DNA from: [Clostridium] aminophilum DSM 10710
GTDB taxonomy: Bacteria; Bacillota; Clostridia; Lachnospirales; Lachnospiraceae
DNA: 64,000 bases
Reading direction: 5' to 3'
NCBI RefSeq assembly: GCF_000711825.1
Contig: NZ_JONJ01000004.1
Location: 120,642 to 184,641, forward strand
Part shown: one piece after another, positions 18,233 through 27,318 of the stretch
Layout of the letters: each line of letters starts with the position of its first letter
Position numbering within the stretch: the first letter of the stretch is position 1
Made by a program: the position numbers and the translations under genes
The notes under the pieces: generated by a model
What the model saw: the letters and a program-made list of their open reading frames with translations, nothing else
Databases searched by the model: none
What the model was told of the DNA's origin: nothing

Positions 18233-19360
18233 ATGTCAGAACTGAACGAAAAAAACACTGTAAAAAAAAGAGTGAACGATCCGCTTCAGGAACAGATTAT
18301 TCTTCCGAAATCCGCTTCACCGGACACCATACGGCTTCTCCTGATCGCACCCTATGCGAATCTGGTGCATGTCTTCGATGATGCGCTCTATGACCGCCCG
18401 AATATGCTACTAACCGCGCTGGAGGCAGATTCTGTTCAGGTGCGCGAGACGATCCGCACCATCTCCATCGACCAGTATGACGTTATCATTTCCCGCGGAA
18501 AAACGGCGGAAGTCCTGCAGTCTCTGATCCCCAACCGACGGATCATCGATGTCGGCGTATCTCTCTACGACGTACTCCGTACGCTTCGCCGCACTTCAGG
18601 CCGACACGAAAAGATCTGTGTCATCGGCTTTCACAATATTATCCACTATACGGCTCTGCTGCGGGGATTTTTTGATGAAACACCGGATGTCTTCACCGTC
18701 AGCGATTCGGAAGAACTCCCGCGACGCCTGAATGAGATCCGGAATGCCGGATATACGCTCGTTCTCGGAGATCTGAGGACGCACAATTACGCCAGTATTA
18801 TGGGAATGCGCAGTATTCTGATTGAAACCGGTGAAGAGACCGTCAACCATCTTCTTGACTTCGTAGAAGACTTTTTCGAAACCAGCCGTGATCTTCTCCG
18901 CTTCAACCGCTTTTTCCTTGATATTATCCATACTGCACCATCTCCGCTTGCCGTATGTGATCACACCGGCTCCATGATTTACCGGTCCGAAGCCTTTACC
19001 CCGGAGATGGAAACTCTTCTCCGGAACATGTCACAGCTCGTCACAGAAAACGGAGAGGCAAAACGCACCACCATGGTCGCCGGAAAACCTTTTCACATAT
19101 CCGGAAGACTTATGCAATCCGAAGATTACCCGGACTGCAGCCTCTTTCTCATCCGCGCGATCTCTCCGGAACAGTATGTTCCCGAACCGGCCAAAAAAAA
19201 TACGCCGGTGATCTCTCTGGAGGGGTCTCTCCATGACATCACCCGGCGTATTATTCTGGAAGTTTTGAATGAAGAAAGGGGAAATCAGGCGGCTGCGTCC
19301 CGGCGGCTGAATATCAGCCGAACAACGCTTCGGAAATATGTGGATGAATCCGAATCCTGA
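18233..19360 (+). CDS. PrpR-N / Fis-type regulator without AAA+ domain
   Basis: Probable transcription regulator of 375 residues. The ATG at 18233 is used; GGAGG lies 9 bp ahead, and the in-frame GTG at 18224 is too close to it. Residues ~35-190 resemble the PrpR N-terminal sensing domain (LLLIAPYANLVHVFDDAL, IDQYDVIISRGKTAEVL, ICVIGFHNIIHYTALL). A PAS-like segment follows (PLAVCDHTGSMIYRSEAF). The last ~45 residues are a Fis-type helix-turn-helix (IILEVLNEERGNQAAASRRLNISRTTLRKYV). The sigma-54 AAA+ module found in classical PrpR is absent, so it cannot activate sigma-54 polymerase and probably acts by direct DNA binding. Convergent with the lipoprotein gene, 3 bp apart. Confidence 0.8.
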   Translation: MSELNEKNTVKKRVNDPLQEQIILPKSASPDTIRLLLIAPYANLVHVFDDALYDRPNMLLTALEADSVQVRETIRTISIDQYDVIISRGKTAEVLQSLIPNRRIIDVGVSLYDVLRTLRRTSGRHEKICVIGFHNIIHYTALLRGFFDETPDVFTVSDSEELPRRLNEIRNAGYTLVLGDLRTHNYASIMGMRSILIETGEETVNHLLDFVEDFFETSRDLLRFNRFFLDIIHTAPSPLAVCDHTGSMIYRSEAFTPEMETLLRNMSQLVTENGEAKRTTMVAGKPFHISGRLMQSEDYPDCSLFLIRAISPEQYVPEPAKKNTPVISLEGSLHDITRRIILEVLNEERGNQAAASRRLNISRTTLRKYVDESES

Positions 19361-19363
19361 TGT

Positions 19364-20944
19364 TTAATTCGCTGCAGCGGTCTCTGCTGCAGGATTTGCG
19401 CCGTCCGGTCCTTTCTCGCCTTTTCCGGCGCCATTCGGTTTGGACGGCGGGGTCTGACCGTCAAACTTCGGTCCGGATCCGCTCCCATCGCCATCCGGTT
19501 TCGATGGCAGGGTCTGACCGTCAGCCTTCTGAGAGGATCCTTTTTCACTGCCGTTCGACCTGAACAGCGGGGCCTGCCGGTCGGATTTCTGAGAGGATTC
19601 GTTCTTTTTGTCCTTTGACGCACCATTCGGCTTTTCTCCCGGTTTTCCGTCCGGTTTACCGTTGCTGCTGTCTGAAGCGGCGGAAGTGCCCTTATAAGCC
19701 TCTACAGCGGTTCCTGCAGAAGCGGTGCCCTCCGTATACTCTTTGCCGTTAATATAGAGCTTATGGCCATTCAGATCGATGGCATCCACATCACAGGTCA
19801 GGGAACTGATGTAGGAATCCGCGCTCAGTGTCCATGTCGAATCATCGTCGATCTCCACATAGACGCCGCCGGCCTCTCCGTCTGTATTGATCGCGCCATG
19901 ATAGGCGGATCCATCGCTCAGATACAGGTTCAGAGTGGAAATGGCGTCGACCGTCGTTAGGCCTTCCATTTTCTGGTTCACTGCCTGAAACGTAACCTGA
20001 CCGCCGTTTGAGCCTTCATTTCCCCATCCTGCCTTTTCAACTCTCAGGAAATCATCGTTTGCATAGGTGAGCGCAACATCGGTAAGACTGATTTCCGCTA
20101 CCGTATTGTTGACATAGAACATACCGCCGTTCTTGTTCGTTATGGAGCCTCCGCTCATGGTGAAGGACGCAACACCTTCATCCGCATCGCCGGACATGGA
20201 CTGATACAGCATTACCGCCTGGTACTGATCCGATTTGTCGCTATTTTTCTGTGTGTGATTCGAGGTCAGATCAACATTTTCCAGCTCGACAGAATTTTTT
20301 CCTTCTACAACAACACCCTGGGAGGTGTTTGCCTTCAGTTTTGCATCCTTTACCGTAATATCCGCAGTGGAATAAATGGCCGGAGAGCCCATACCACTCG
20401 TCTCATAGGTTCCTCCGTTTACGGTAACCGTACCGCCGCCGCGGTCGGAACGGATCGCCGCGGAAGACCGTCCCTGCGTCGTTACCGTAAGGTTGGATGC
20501 CTTCATGGTTCCGCCGCCGGTTGTCATAAGACCGCCGGAGCAGTTGGAGCTGGTATTGATCGTGGAATCCGAAATGTCCACGGTTGTTCCCTCACCATAG
20601 GAAAATACACCATTTGCATGTGTTCCGTCGGTATGAATGTCGGCATTGGTGATTTTCAGAGTTGCGCCGTTCTGTGCGAGAACCGCCGCATTTTCGCCGT
20701 AAAAATCAGCCTCATCCCCCTCCGAATCACCGGTCTTGCTGACTGTAATATTATTGTATTCCGCCGTCGTACCGTCTTCTAAAATTGCATGTCCGCCGTC
20801 CTCGGCATTCGTGTACTCTTTCTTTTCCGCCGCAGTAGTCGATGCCGCCGTGGTCACCTCAGCTACTCCCGCATTGCTGCACGCCGTAACGGTTCCTGCT
20901 GCCAGTCCCGCTGCGGTCATAAGCACTAACACATTTTTTCTCAT
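19364..20944 (-). CDS. Secreted beta-helix lipoprotein with Pro/Gly-rich tail
   Basis: Surface lipoprotein of 526 residues. The ATG at 20944 follows GGAGGAAGATCG and starts a signal peptide ending in the lipobox TVTAC (Cys22). Residues ~60-430 are a run of short beta-strand repeats (GGTMKASNLTVTTQG, GGGTVTVNGGTYETSG, STADITVKDAKLKAN) typical of a right-handed parallel beta-helix, as in pectate-lyase-like adhesins. The last ~100 residues are low-complexity, with approximate repeats of DGQTxPSKPxG, and should extend the protein through the wall. No catalytic residues can be assigned; adhesion or glycan binding are both possible. Confidence 0.7.
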   Translation of the reverse strand: MRKNVLVLMTAAGLAAGTVTACSNAGVAEVTTAASTTAAEKKEYTNAEDGGHAILEDGTTAEYNNITVSKTGDSEGDEADFYGENAAVLAQNGATLKITNADIHTDGTHANGVFSYGEGTTVDISDSTINTSSNCSGGLMTTGGGTMKASNLTVTTQGRSSAAIRSDRGGGTVTVNGGTYETSGMGSPAIYSTADITVKDAKLKANTSQGVVVEGKNSVELENVDLTSNHTQKNSDKSDQYQAVMLYQSMSGDADEGVASFTMSGGSITNKNGGMFYVNNTVAEISLTDVALTYANDDFLRVEKAGWGNEGSNGGQVTFQAVNQKMEGLTTVDAISTLNLYLSDGSAYHGAINTDGEAGGVYVEIDDDSTWTLSADSYISSLTCDVDAIDLNGHKLYINGKEYTEGTASAGTAVEAYKGTSAASDSSNGKPDGKPGEKPNGASKDKKNESSQKSDRQAPLFRSNGSEKGSSQKADGQTLPSKPDGDGSGSGPKFDGQTPPSKPNGAGKGEKGPDGANPAAETAAAN

Positions 20945-21310
20945 CGATCTTCCTCCATCTTCAGATTCTTTTTCATGTTTTCTCAAACCCCGTATCTCAG
21001 CCGCCTGTCGGAAACGATAAATCAAGTTTAAATGTCCATGTTCTGACTTGATTTCCTGTGGCGATGGCTCCCGGTTCGGCAATCAACATTCAAAAAAAAA
21101 TGAACGCGTTTTGCTGTTTTGATAAACAGAGCCGGATTGCTGTTCTGTTTGATGAATCCGAGTATATCGATGATGTGTGTTAGAAAATTGTTTATTTTGT
21201 GTTTATTTTATGAACTGTTTTCGTTGGTTTTTGCTTTGCGCCACCTCTGGTCACCGTAAAATGACATTTACCAGACAGCGGTACGGCTAATGTTTCACGT
21301 GAAACATCCG
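20945..21310. other. 366-bp gap containing a parS site
   Basis: Non-coding, AT-rich in 21085-21235, with a parS palindrome at its end, immediately beyond the stop of the U32-like gene. A CTCTGGTCACCGTAAAATGACA string at 21244 resembles CGCTGGTCACCGTTAGGTGACA at 42470. Confidence 0.5.
21291..21306. promoter_or_regulatory. parS: parS site 1 (ParB binding)
   Basis: TGTTTCACGTGAAACA, a perfect 16-bp palindrome that fits the Firmicute parS consensus recognised by Spo0J/ParB, encoded here at 40-41 kb. Confidence 0.9.
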
Positions 21311-22471
21311 TTATTCTTTTTTACTCTGTCGGTAGTAGCAGGAACCTCCGCAGCCGGTCGGAAAAAGCTCCCTCTTCATCCGCCGGATATATTCCGGCTC
21401 ATTCGAAGCATCTTTCAGAATCTCCAATGCTCTTTTTACCGCCCGGATATCGCGGATCGTATTCTCTGTGTAATTTCCTCTGGATACAATCTTGAGAACA
21501 TTTACGCCGATATCCCGCAGCTCCCATAGCGCACAGAGTCCGCAGCCGCCCGCACCGATGACATTGTCCTCCGGATCCTGAAGTTCCTCCGAGTTCTGAA
21601 TCTCTTCCGGGTTCCGCATCTCTTCCGGGTTCCACTTCTCCTTCGGGTTCCGCATCCCTTTCACAGTGCCTTCGAAACCGTCCTCAAAGGTAAGGTGCTC
21701 CTTTCTTCCGATGTTTCCGTTCTCCATCCGGTACGGAATCCGACATGCCGGAGCAAATTCATCGCAGTGAAGTGTATTGCAGTAACAGCCGCTGAACTCA
21801 CACATTTCATTCAGCAAAAAGGCTTCAAATTCCATCGTTGTGTTTTTCGAATCCGCCTCATTTTTTCCGGAAATGCCGGGAAATCTGCTGATTCTTCCTG
21901 TATCGCAGATACTTTTCTCCGGCCGATTCCGGATCATCACTTCCATATCCGAAAGAGAACATTTTCTCTGAAAAATGATTCTGGAAATGCCGGCTTTCCG
22001 CGCATCCGCGATCACATACCGGTTGATCTCTCCCGTCTCCCCGCTCAGATGAAGGTGAATTCTTGTCCGGTCAAACGGGGACAGATTCCGGTTCAGATAA
22101 CCGATCAGGCCCGGATCCGCCACAATAAAGGAATCAAAGCCGATGTCCGCGCACCGGATCATCGTCTCCATAATGACCGGATATCCGTCCGGGTCATAAC
22201 AGGGCGAATTCATCGTGACTGTCACCGGAACACCGAGTGCATTCCGCATATCCGCCAGAATCTCCATCTCCGACCAGGATCCGGCCTGAACATTGACATA
22301 CCGGACTTCCCGCCGGTTCATCGGCTGGTCCGTCCCTTCCTGTTTCATCCAAACGTCAGGAATGTATCCGCAGAATACCTCATCCGCGCCGGCGCGCACA
22401 AAATCCGGATAATCATCGATGGATCCGAGACCGACGGTAATTTTCATGGATGAATTGATGTTCTTTGTCAT
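21311..22471 (-). CDS. U32 peptidase-like Fe-S protein (first of pair)
   Basis: Protein of 386 residues with TIM-barrel sequence of the U32 peptidase/collagenase-like family: GADEVFCGY near residue 30, GFDSFIVADPGLIGYL near 111, IHLHLSGETG near 138, ISRIIFQRKCSLSDMEVM near 162. The ATG at 22471 is chosen for its GGAGGAG site. A Cys cluster (224, 229, 231, 236, 243) plus CGLC at 310-313 suggests an Fe-S cluster, as in UbiU/UbiV and TrhP relatives. Residues 274-303 are five in-frame 6-residue repeats (RNPEEI type). It follows a second U32-like gene 61 bp upstream, so the two probably form a complex. True substrate unknown; protease activity is doubtful for this family. Confidence 0.75.
   Translation of the reverse strand: MTKNINSSMKITVGLGSIDDYPDFVRAGADEVFCGYIPDVWMKQEGTDQPMNRREVRYVNVQAGSWSEMEILADMRNALGVPVTVTMNSPCYDPDGYPVIMETMIRCADIGFDSFIVADPGLIGYLNRNLSPFDRTRIHLHLSGETGEINRYVIADARKAGISRIIFQRKCSLSDMEVMIRNRPEKSICDTGRISRFPGISGKNEADSKNTTMEFEAFLLNEMCEFSGCYCNTLHCDEFAPACRIPYRMENGNIGRKEHLTFEDGFEGTVKGMRNPKEKWNPEEMRNPEEIQNSEELQDPEDNVIGAGGCGLCALWELRDIGVNVLKIVSRGNYTENTIRDIRAVKRALEILKDASNEPEYIRRMKRELFPTGCGGSCYYRQSKKE
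21563..21652. repeat. In-frame 18-bp minisatellite in U32-like gene
   Basis: Five 18-bp units encode RNPKEK, WNPEEM, RNPEEI, QNSEEL and QDPEDN. The unit length is a multiple of three, so copy-number change alters length but not frame. Confidence 0.85.
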
Positions 22472-22532
22472 AATCCCGTCTCCTCCGTAATCTTTCCGCA
22501 TAAATGCGGTGAAATTGCAGGCAGACCGAATC

Positions 22533-24314
22533 CTACAGAAAATTCAGTACGATCCGGTCTGCTCCCTGTCTCACAAAATCCCTGATCCGATCAACGCTTT
22601 CCATCGCCTCATAATCCAATCCGAACAGCGAATTGAACCGCCCGACCATATGAAGATCATCCGGATAGAGAAATGTCTCCGACCTGCAGTAACCGGGGCA
22701 GCGCTCCGCTTCCTCCTGCCGTCCTCTCTTCCCGTTATGACACATCGCGTAGGTTGTGCACCAGGTGGATGTGTTCATCTGATAATACGGAAAATACACC
22801 GTAATGTTTCCCCTCTGCGTCTTTTCTCCGCTATTTTTCGGAAGATCTGGCACATAGCCGCAGGTTTCAAACGAAAGCCGGTCCACGCCGGCTTCCTGTA
22901 ATTCCCTTAAAAATGCTCCGTCATTCACCGTTGTTCTGTGGATTTTCCACCGCTCCGGCTCCTTTTTCCACAAAAGCCGGGGGTCTTTCCGCCTCCGAAT
23001 GGGGATAACACCGTAAGTGATGTGGAAAAGCCGGGTTTCTCCGCTTTCCCGAAGCATGGACAGCATACCGGCATCATTGACCACAATTTCCGGACATCCA
23101 TCGGCGTTTTCTCTATTCCGCTCATCGTCATTTGATATCCCGGTCTGTTGTCCGGTGTTCATCCGGTCCGCTTCTCTCTTTTCGCTCCATGCATCTTCAT
23201 TCCGATGATTTCCGATATACCGGCTCCTCTGCAGGTCCGCAGCCGGCCATCTCTTCAGTTCTTCCAGCCGTTCCCGATAGATCGGGATCATATGCTCGCT
23301 CATCGTGCTGAATACATAGACGATCGTTTTCCGATCCCGATCTGCCCGCTTCCGAAGCTTCTGCAATGTGGCGGAATCCGGATATAGATGGGGGCAGAAG
23401 GAATTGCCGACATAGAGATAGCGGCATTTTTCCGCCAGCAAGTCCGATAACTCTCGATGGAACGGATTCTTCTTCTCCCCCGGCGCCCTTTCCGGCACAC
23501 GATTCCGACAGTACCACTCGACAAATTCGTTCCATGATTCCGAATCCCGGTATGCCTCCCAGAGTGCCGGTTCAGCGAGCGCGAAGCCGATTTCGCAGTT
23601 CGTGGCCAGAATCTCCCGGATTCCGTCGGCTTTCTTCAGCCCTTCCGCCCATGCCGCCTTCTGCAAAGCAAATGTCTTCGAAATCTTCGTCTCATCCACC
23701 GGATATCCGGTAAGTGCCCGCGCCGTCTCTGCATCCGTCTCCTCGAGTCTCAGCCTGATATAAGACCCGTACTCCTTCAGAAGCCGGGTTGCCTCCATCC
23801 GGTACACCGGATCGGATGTTTCAAACCGGTATTCCGTCCAGAATTCTTTCACCGCAGTCTTCATGATGCGGTATTCTGCAACAGATACCTCGCGGAAAAT
23901 ATCGAATTCCTGAGAATTCTCCGGTGAACTTTTCCGCGGCTCATTTACCTGCGGCTCATTCATCCGGTTTTTCTGCAATCCTTCCTGCGACCCTTCTGTC
24001 CGGTTTTCCTGCAGTCCTTTCCGCGGCTCATTCGTCCGGTTTTCCTGCAGTCCTTCCTGCGACCCTTCTGTCCGGTTTTCCTGAAGTCCTTCCCACGGCT
24101 CATTCGTCCGGTTTTCCTGCAGTCCTTCCTGCGACCCTTCCTGTCGATAAAAGATCAGTTTTGCAGGAAAATGCTGCATTTTTCCAACCTCTCCGTCCCG
24201 CTTCCTGCTCAGACGAAACGAAAAATAGTCCGGGCTCATTTCCAGCGCCCGGACTTCCAGTTCTCCGTTATTCTGATTTTGAAAATGACAGCAGAAAATC
24301 TGGCTCGGAATCAT
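22533..24314 (-). CDS. U32-like partner protein with minisatellite (second of pair)
   Basis: Protein of 593 residues, start supported by AAAGGAG. Residues 59-118 are five 12-residue repeats (EGSQEGLQENRT and NEPWEGLQENRT alternating). The C-terminal ~300 residues resemble a diverged U32 barrel: RYLYVGNSFCPHLYP, IVYVFSTMSEHMIPIY, EIVVNDAGMLSML, HITYGVIPIRRRKDPR, and a Cys set in STWCTTYAMCHNG...RCPGYC. It precedes the other U32-like gene in a two-gene unit, which recalls the UbiU-UbiV heterodimer. The resemblance is by eye and no function is assigned. A ~130-bp gap separates it from the nitronate monooxygenase gene upstream. Confidence 0.6.
   Translation of the reverse strand: MIPSQIFCCHFQNQNNGELEVRALEMSPDYFSFRLSRKRDGEVGKMQHFPAKLIFYRQEGSQEGLQENRTNEPWEGLQENRTEGSQEGLQENRTNEPRKGLQENRTEGSQEGLQKNRMNEPQVNEPRKSSPENSQEFDIFREVSVAEYRIMKTAVKEFWTEYRFETSDPVYRMEATRLLKEYGSYIRLRLEETDAETARALTGYPVDETKISKTFALQKAAWAEGLKKADGIREILATNCEIGFALAEPALWEAYRDSESWNEFVEWYCRNRVPERAPGEKKNPFHRELSDLLAEKCRYLYVGNSFCPHLYPDSATLQKLRKRADRDRKTIVYVFSTMSEHMIPIYRERLEELKRWPAADLQRSRYIGNHRNEDAWSEKREADRMNTGQQTGISNDDERNRENADGCPEIVVNDAGMLSMLRESGETRLFHITYGVIPIRRRKDPRLLWKKEPERWKIHRTTVNDGAFLRELQEAGVDRLSFETCGYVPDLPKNSGEKTQRGNITVYFPYYQMNTSTWCTTYAMCHNGKRGRQEEAERCPGYCRSETFLYPDDLHMVGRFNSLFGLDYEAMESVDRIRDFVRQGADRIVLNFL
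23961..24140. repeat. In-frame 36-bp minisatellite (5 units)
   Basis: Five tandem 36-bp units alternate between two types, encoding (EGSQEGLQENRT / NEPxxGLQENRT). The two types alternate regularly, so the true duplication unit may be 72 bp. Confidence 0.9.
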
Positions 24315-24445
24315 TTTTTCTCACTCCTTTTGAAGCAAATTCGTGCTCCACTATCATGAGAATACCATAATTCTGTGCCGATCGAAACCGTTTCTCCGCA
24401 TAGGCCCGCAAAAAGCCTGCCGTTCTCCTGTGCAAAAAAAACTTC

Positions 24446-25501
24446 TTACGCACCGCAGACAATATCCCGAATCACATCCGACACATGTTCCATCCGCGTA
24501 AGCCGTTCAGCGTTGTCACCGGAAAAGAACAGGCCGTTCTCCCAATCACCCTTTACCGCCGCAATCAGCGCCTGTGTAATGCAGTACGGCGTCGTCTTCG
24601 GATCACAGGTTTTAATGCACCGGCTGCATTTTACCGGCGGTTTTCTTCCGTCTTTTTCCACCAGTTCAAGAAGCGGCGACATCACGGCTCTTCCCGGCAT
24701 TCCGACCGGACTCTTGATAATCCGGAGATCACCTCTTCCGCTCCGGATCAGGGCGTCTTTATATTTCTGATCCGCATCACACTCGTATGTCCCGATAAAG
24801 CGGGTTGCGGCCTGCACACCGTCTGCGCCGGCTCCGGTCTCTCTCAGAAAATCCTCGTGATCCCAGACACCTCCGGCGGAAAAGACCGGAATGCGGCAGC
24901 CTTTTTTCTCTTCATATGCGGTCAGAACTTCCCGGACTGCCGGGACAATCGCCGTATTCTCCTCACAGCTTCCGTTTAAAAGATCCTCTTTTTTAAAGCC
25001 CAGATGACCGCCGGCCTTATATCCCTCGACAACCACAAAATCCGGATACCGGCCGTAATTGCGCTCCCATGATTTGAGAATAACCTTGGCAGCCCGCGCA
25101 GACGATACGATCGGCGCGATCAGCGGTCCGTTCTCCGGAACAAATGCCGGCAGTTCCAGCGGCAGTCCCGCGCCGGAGATCACGGCATCAATTCCCTCGT
25201 CCACCGCCGCACGGACTGATTCCTCAAACTGCGTCGTTGCAACCATCGCATTGATCGCAATCAGCCCTTTTTTCTCTCCCCGGATTTCCTTCGCTTTCCG
25301 AATCTCCTTTCGAAGACCGCGGATGTTCGCCTCAAACGGATTGCGGTCAAAATCCGGCTCCAGATAGCCGGAATCCGCTGTGCTGATACAGCCCATCGCG
25401 CCTTCCCTGGCGACGGCTCCCGCCAACCCGCCAAGAGAAACACCGACGCCCATTCCCCCCTGAATCAGTGGAATTTCCAGATTGATACCGCGAATCAACA
25501 T
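24446..25501 (-). CDS. Nitronate monooxygenase (2-nitropropane dioxygenase family)
   Basis: FMN-dependent TIM-barrel enzyme of 351 residues. Family marks are PLIQGGMGVGVS at residues 11-22, the FMN-phosphate segments GYKAGGHLGF and SAGGVWDHEDFLR, and DGVQAATRFIGTYECDA. It oxidises alkyl nitronates to carbonyl compounds and nitrite, a detoxification role; the same fold also gives FabK enoyl reductases, but there is no fab cluster here. A C-terminal Cys motif (CSRCIKTCDPKTTPYC) typical of clostridial members is present. GGAGG precedes the ATG. Confidence 0.88.
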   Translation of the reverse strand: MLIRGINLEIPLIQGGMGVGVSLGGLAGAVAREGAMGCISTADSGYLEPDFDRNPFEANIRGLRKEIRKAKEIRGEKKGLIAINAMVATTQFEESVRAAVDEGIDAVISGAGLPLELPAFVPENGPLIAPIVSSARAAKVILKSWERNYGRYPDFVVVEGYKAGGHLGFKKEDLLNGSCEENTAIVPAVREVLTAYEEKKGCRIPVFSAGGVWDHEDFLRETGAGADGVQAATRFIGTYECDADQKYKDALIRSGRGDLRIIKSPVGMPGRAVMSPLLELVEKDGRKPPVKCSRCIKTCDPKTTPYCITQALIAAVKGDWENGLFFSGDNAERLTRMEHVSDVIRDIVCGA

Positions 25502-25840
25502 ATTCGTTCAGCCTCCAAAATGCGATTTACGCACGATTCCTCGCCGTGATCGCGTCCTTTCCCAAATGAATTTCATTTAAAATATTTTAACTACTTTTTG
25601 TATTATACTCATCAGGGCTATTGTGTCAATGTTTTGCGGTTATCTTTATTTCATTATGTAGTCTTTTATACCATGTATGCTTTTTGGTCTGCCTCCATCC
25701 TGCTCCATCACGGATCCTCGCGGAGCACTTCCCTATGACATAAAAAACGCCTGCCCGATTTTCTCAGACAGACGCTTTTCTGTATCTTTTTATTCAACTG
25801 ACATTTCCCGATGACATCTTTTTACATTTAAGACTTTCCA
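25502..25840. other. 339-bp gap; terminator of citC gene
   Basis: Mostly AT-rich non-coding DNA holding the terminator at 25744-25781 and a GATCCTCGCGGAGC string (25711-25724) that recurs near 42613 in the parS-bearing gap. No gene seen. Confidence 0.5.
25744..25781 (-). terminator. Terminator after citC
   Basis: On the minus strand AGCGTCTG pairs with CAGGCGTT (two G-T pairs) and is followed by TTTT. Confidence 0.65.
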
Positions 25841-27001
25841 TCAGTAATGAATCACATCCTGTGCTCCGCGAATTGCCTCAAGCACGGGCTTTGCATCCTC
25901 ACTCTTTACATAATCGAGTGTTGTCTTCGGAAGCAGTCTCTCCAGCGACTGAACGTCACTGCTTTTCAGCGCACTTCTGACATCCGATGCACTGATCACC
26001 TCATCCGTTTCGGAGTTCCTGAGTCTGGGAATCTCCACACATCGAAGCCCCAGTTTCGGCAGTTCTTCATGCATGATCTCATTGTAGATTCCCGTCACCT
26101 GACTTCGCGGTTCCTCTCCGACAAATCGCTCGGTAATCCCGAGTTCCTCCGCGATATGACCGAAAATATTCAGGTCCAGCAGCGCGTGTCCGCGGATAAC
26201 ATCCTCTCCGCTCTTCTGGAAATAGCTGGGAAATGTCGCATTGCTGATGATATACGGTCCGCTCTCGTGATAGATGAGATTCGAAAGATCCCGGCTTCCC
26301 TCCATCACCAGTTTTTTCCGCACATGGAATGGAAAGAGGCTGGCATCCTCACTGACCACAAACACATGTACCAGATCATGGTCTTTGGATGCCGTTTCCA
26401 GAAGATGCCGGTGTCCGAGGGTAAACGGGTTCGCATTCATGACGACCGCCGCAATCTTCTTTGTCTTTTCGTCCTGCTTTTCGTCCGATTTATCTTCCCG
26501 TTTTTTCTCCGTTTTTTCGTCCGTATCTTCCTTCGCCCATCCGGCAAATTCTCCTCCTTTTTCCGTGAGCTGCGCTTCCGTCTCGGAGCGAAGCTGTTTC
26601 AGATAAGAAGAAAATCCATCTCTGCGGTTCTCCATAAACACAAGGTGTCCCTCTATCCGGGCAATCTCATAAAATCCCATCGTGGCAAAGAATTTCGCCG
26701 TATCGCATTTGGTATACAAAAACAGATGCATCATTCCTCGCTCCATCTGTTTCTGTACCAGATGAGTCACGATCTCATTCATCAGTGCCTCTCCCTGATG
26801 ATCGCTGCTCACTGCCATGCAGCGAAGCGTATTCATAAAAAGACTTCCTGTCGCAATGACATTCATATCTTCATCATACATGGCACAGGTGTAATCCAGA
26901 TTGGCATCCAGACGGATTCCCTCTTTTTCCAGAAGCGCTTTTACCGCTGCCCGGCTGTAAGAATCACTTGCTGTGACCTCTCCGATTGAGTATTCTGACA
27001 T
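25841..27001 (-). CDS. citC: [Citrate (pro-3S)-lyase] ligase-like protein
   Basis: Acetylates the prosthetic group of the citrate lyase acyl-carrier subunit using ATP. The ATG at 27001 is used because GGAGG sits 4 bp ahead; the product has 386 residues against ~340 in most CitC proteins. An N-terminal GNAT-like half (LYTKCDTAKFFATMGFYEIARI) is followed by a nucleotidyltransferase half with NANPFTLGHRHLLE (the [HT]xGH motif) and ISASDVRSAL. Between them is a Lys/Glu/Asp-rich insert of ~25 residues that accounts for the extra length. No citDEF or citX genes are nearby, so it is either an orphan serving a remote locus or acts on another carrier protein. Confidence 0.8.
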   Translation of the reverse strand: MSEYSIGEVTASDSYSRAAVKALLEKEGIRLDANLDYTCAMYDEDMNVIATGSLFMNTLRCMAVSSDHQGEALMNEIVTHLVQKQMERGMMHLFLYTKCDTAKFFATMGFYEIARIEGHLVFMENRRDGFSSYLKQLRSETEAQLTEKGGEFAGWAKEDTDEKTEKKREDKSDEKQDEKTKKIAAVVMNANPFTLGHRHLLETASKDHDLVHVFVVSEDASLFPFHVRKKLVMEGSRDLSNLIYHESGPYIISNATFPSYFQKSGEDVIRGHALLDLNIFGHIAEELGITERFVGEEPRSQVTGIYNEIMHEELPKLGLRCVEIPRLRNSETDEVISASDVRSALKSSDVQSLERLLPKTTLDYVKSEDAKPVLEAIRGAQDVIHY

Positions 27002-27318
27002 GGTTCCTCCAAATTGATTCTTTCTTTTTGATTTTTTCTTCATTCTTTCTTTGATTCGCAGCGTTGATTCTAACACAGATTATGCGTGCATGCCATTTTT
27101 TTCTTCCGTGCATCTGTCTGCTTAAAATGTTTCACGTGAAACATTTTGGTTCTCTTTTTCCTGTCACAGCGGAACAGAACGAAATCCACCTTTGTCATTT
27201 TGCAGCATCCGCAGATCGATTTATTTATTTTTCTCATGCGTTGATGTTTTTTTGCTGATTTTCTGAAAACTATTGTATTTCTTTAAATCAAGGTGTACTA
27301 TTGACCAAAAATAAATTC
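27002..27318. other. Gap with parS site ahead of thiW riboswitch
   Basis: AT-rich non-coding DNA between divergent citC and the thiW leader. Contains one parS palindrome; nothing else recognised. Confidence 0.5.
27128..27143. promoter_or_regulatory. parS: parS site 2 (ParB binding)
   Basis: TGTTTCACGTGAAACA, identical to site 1; the palindrome extends further as AAAATG...CATTTT. Confidence 0.9.

Noticed and set aside
23961..24140. Regularly spaced repeats considered as a CRISPR array
   Set aside because: Units are contiguous 36-bp repeats with no unique spacers and are translated in frame in a large gene, so it is a coding minisatellite.
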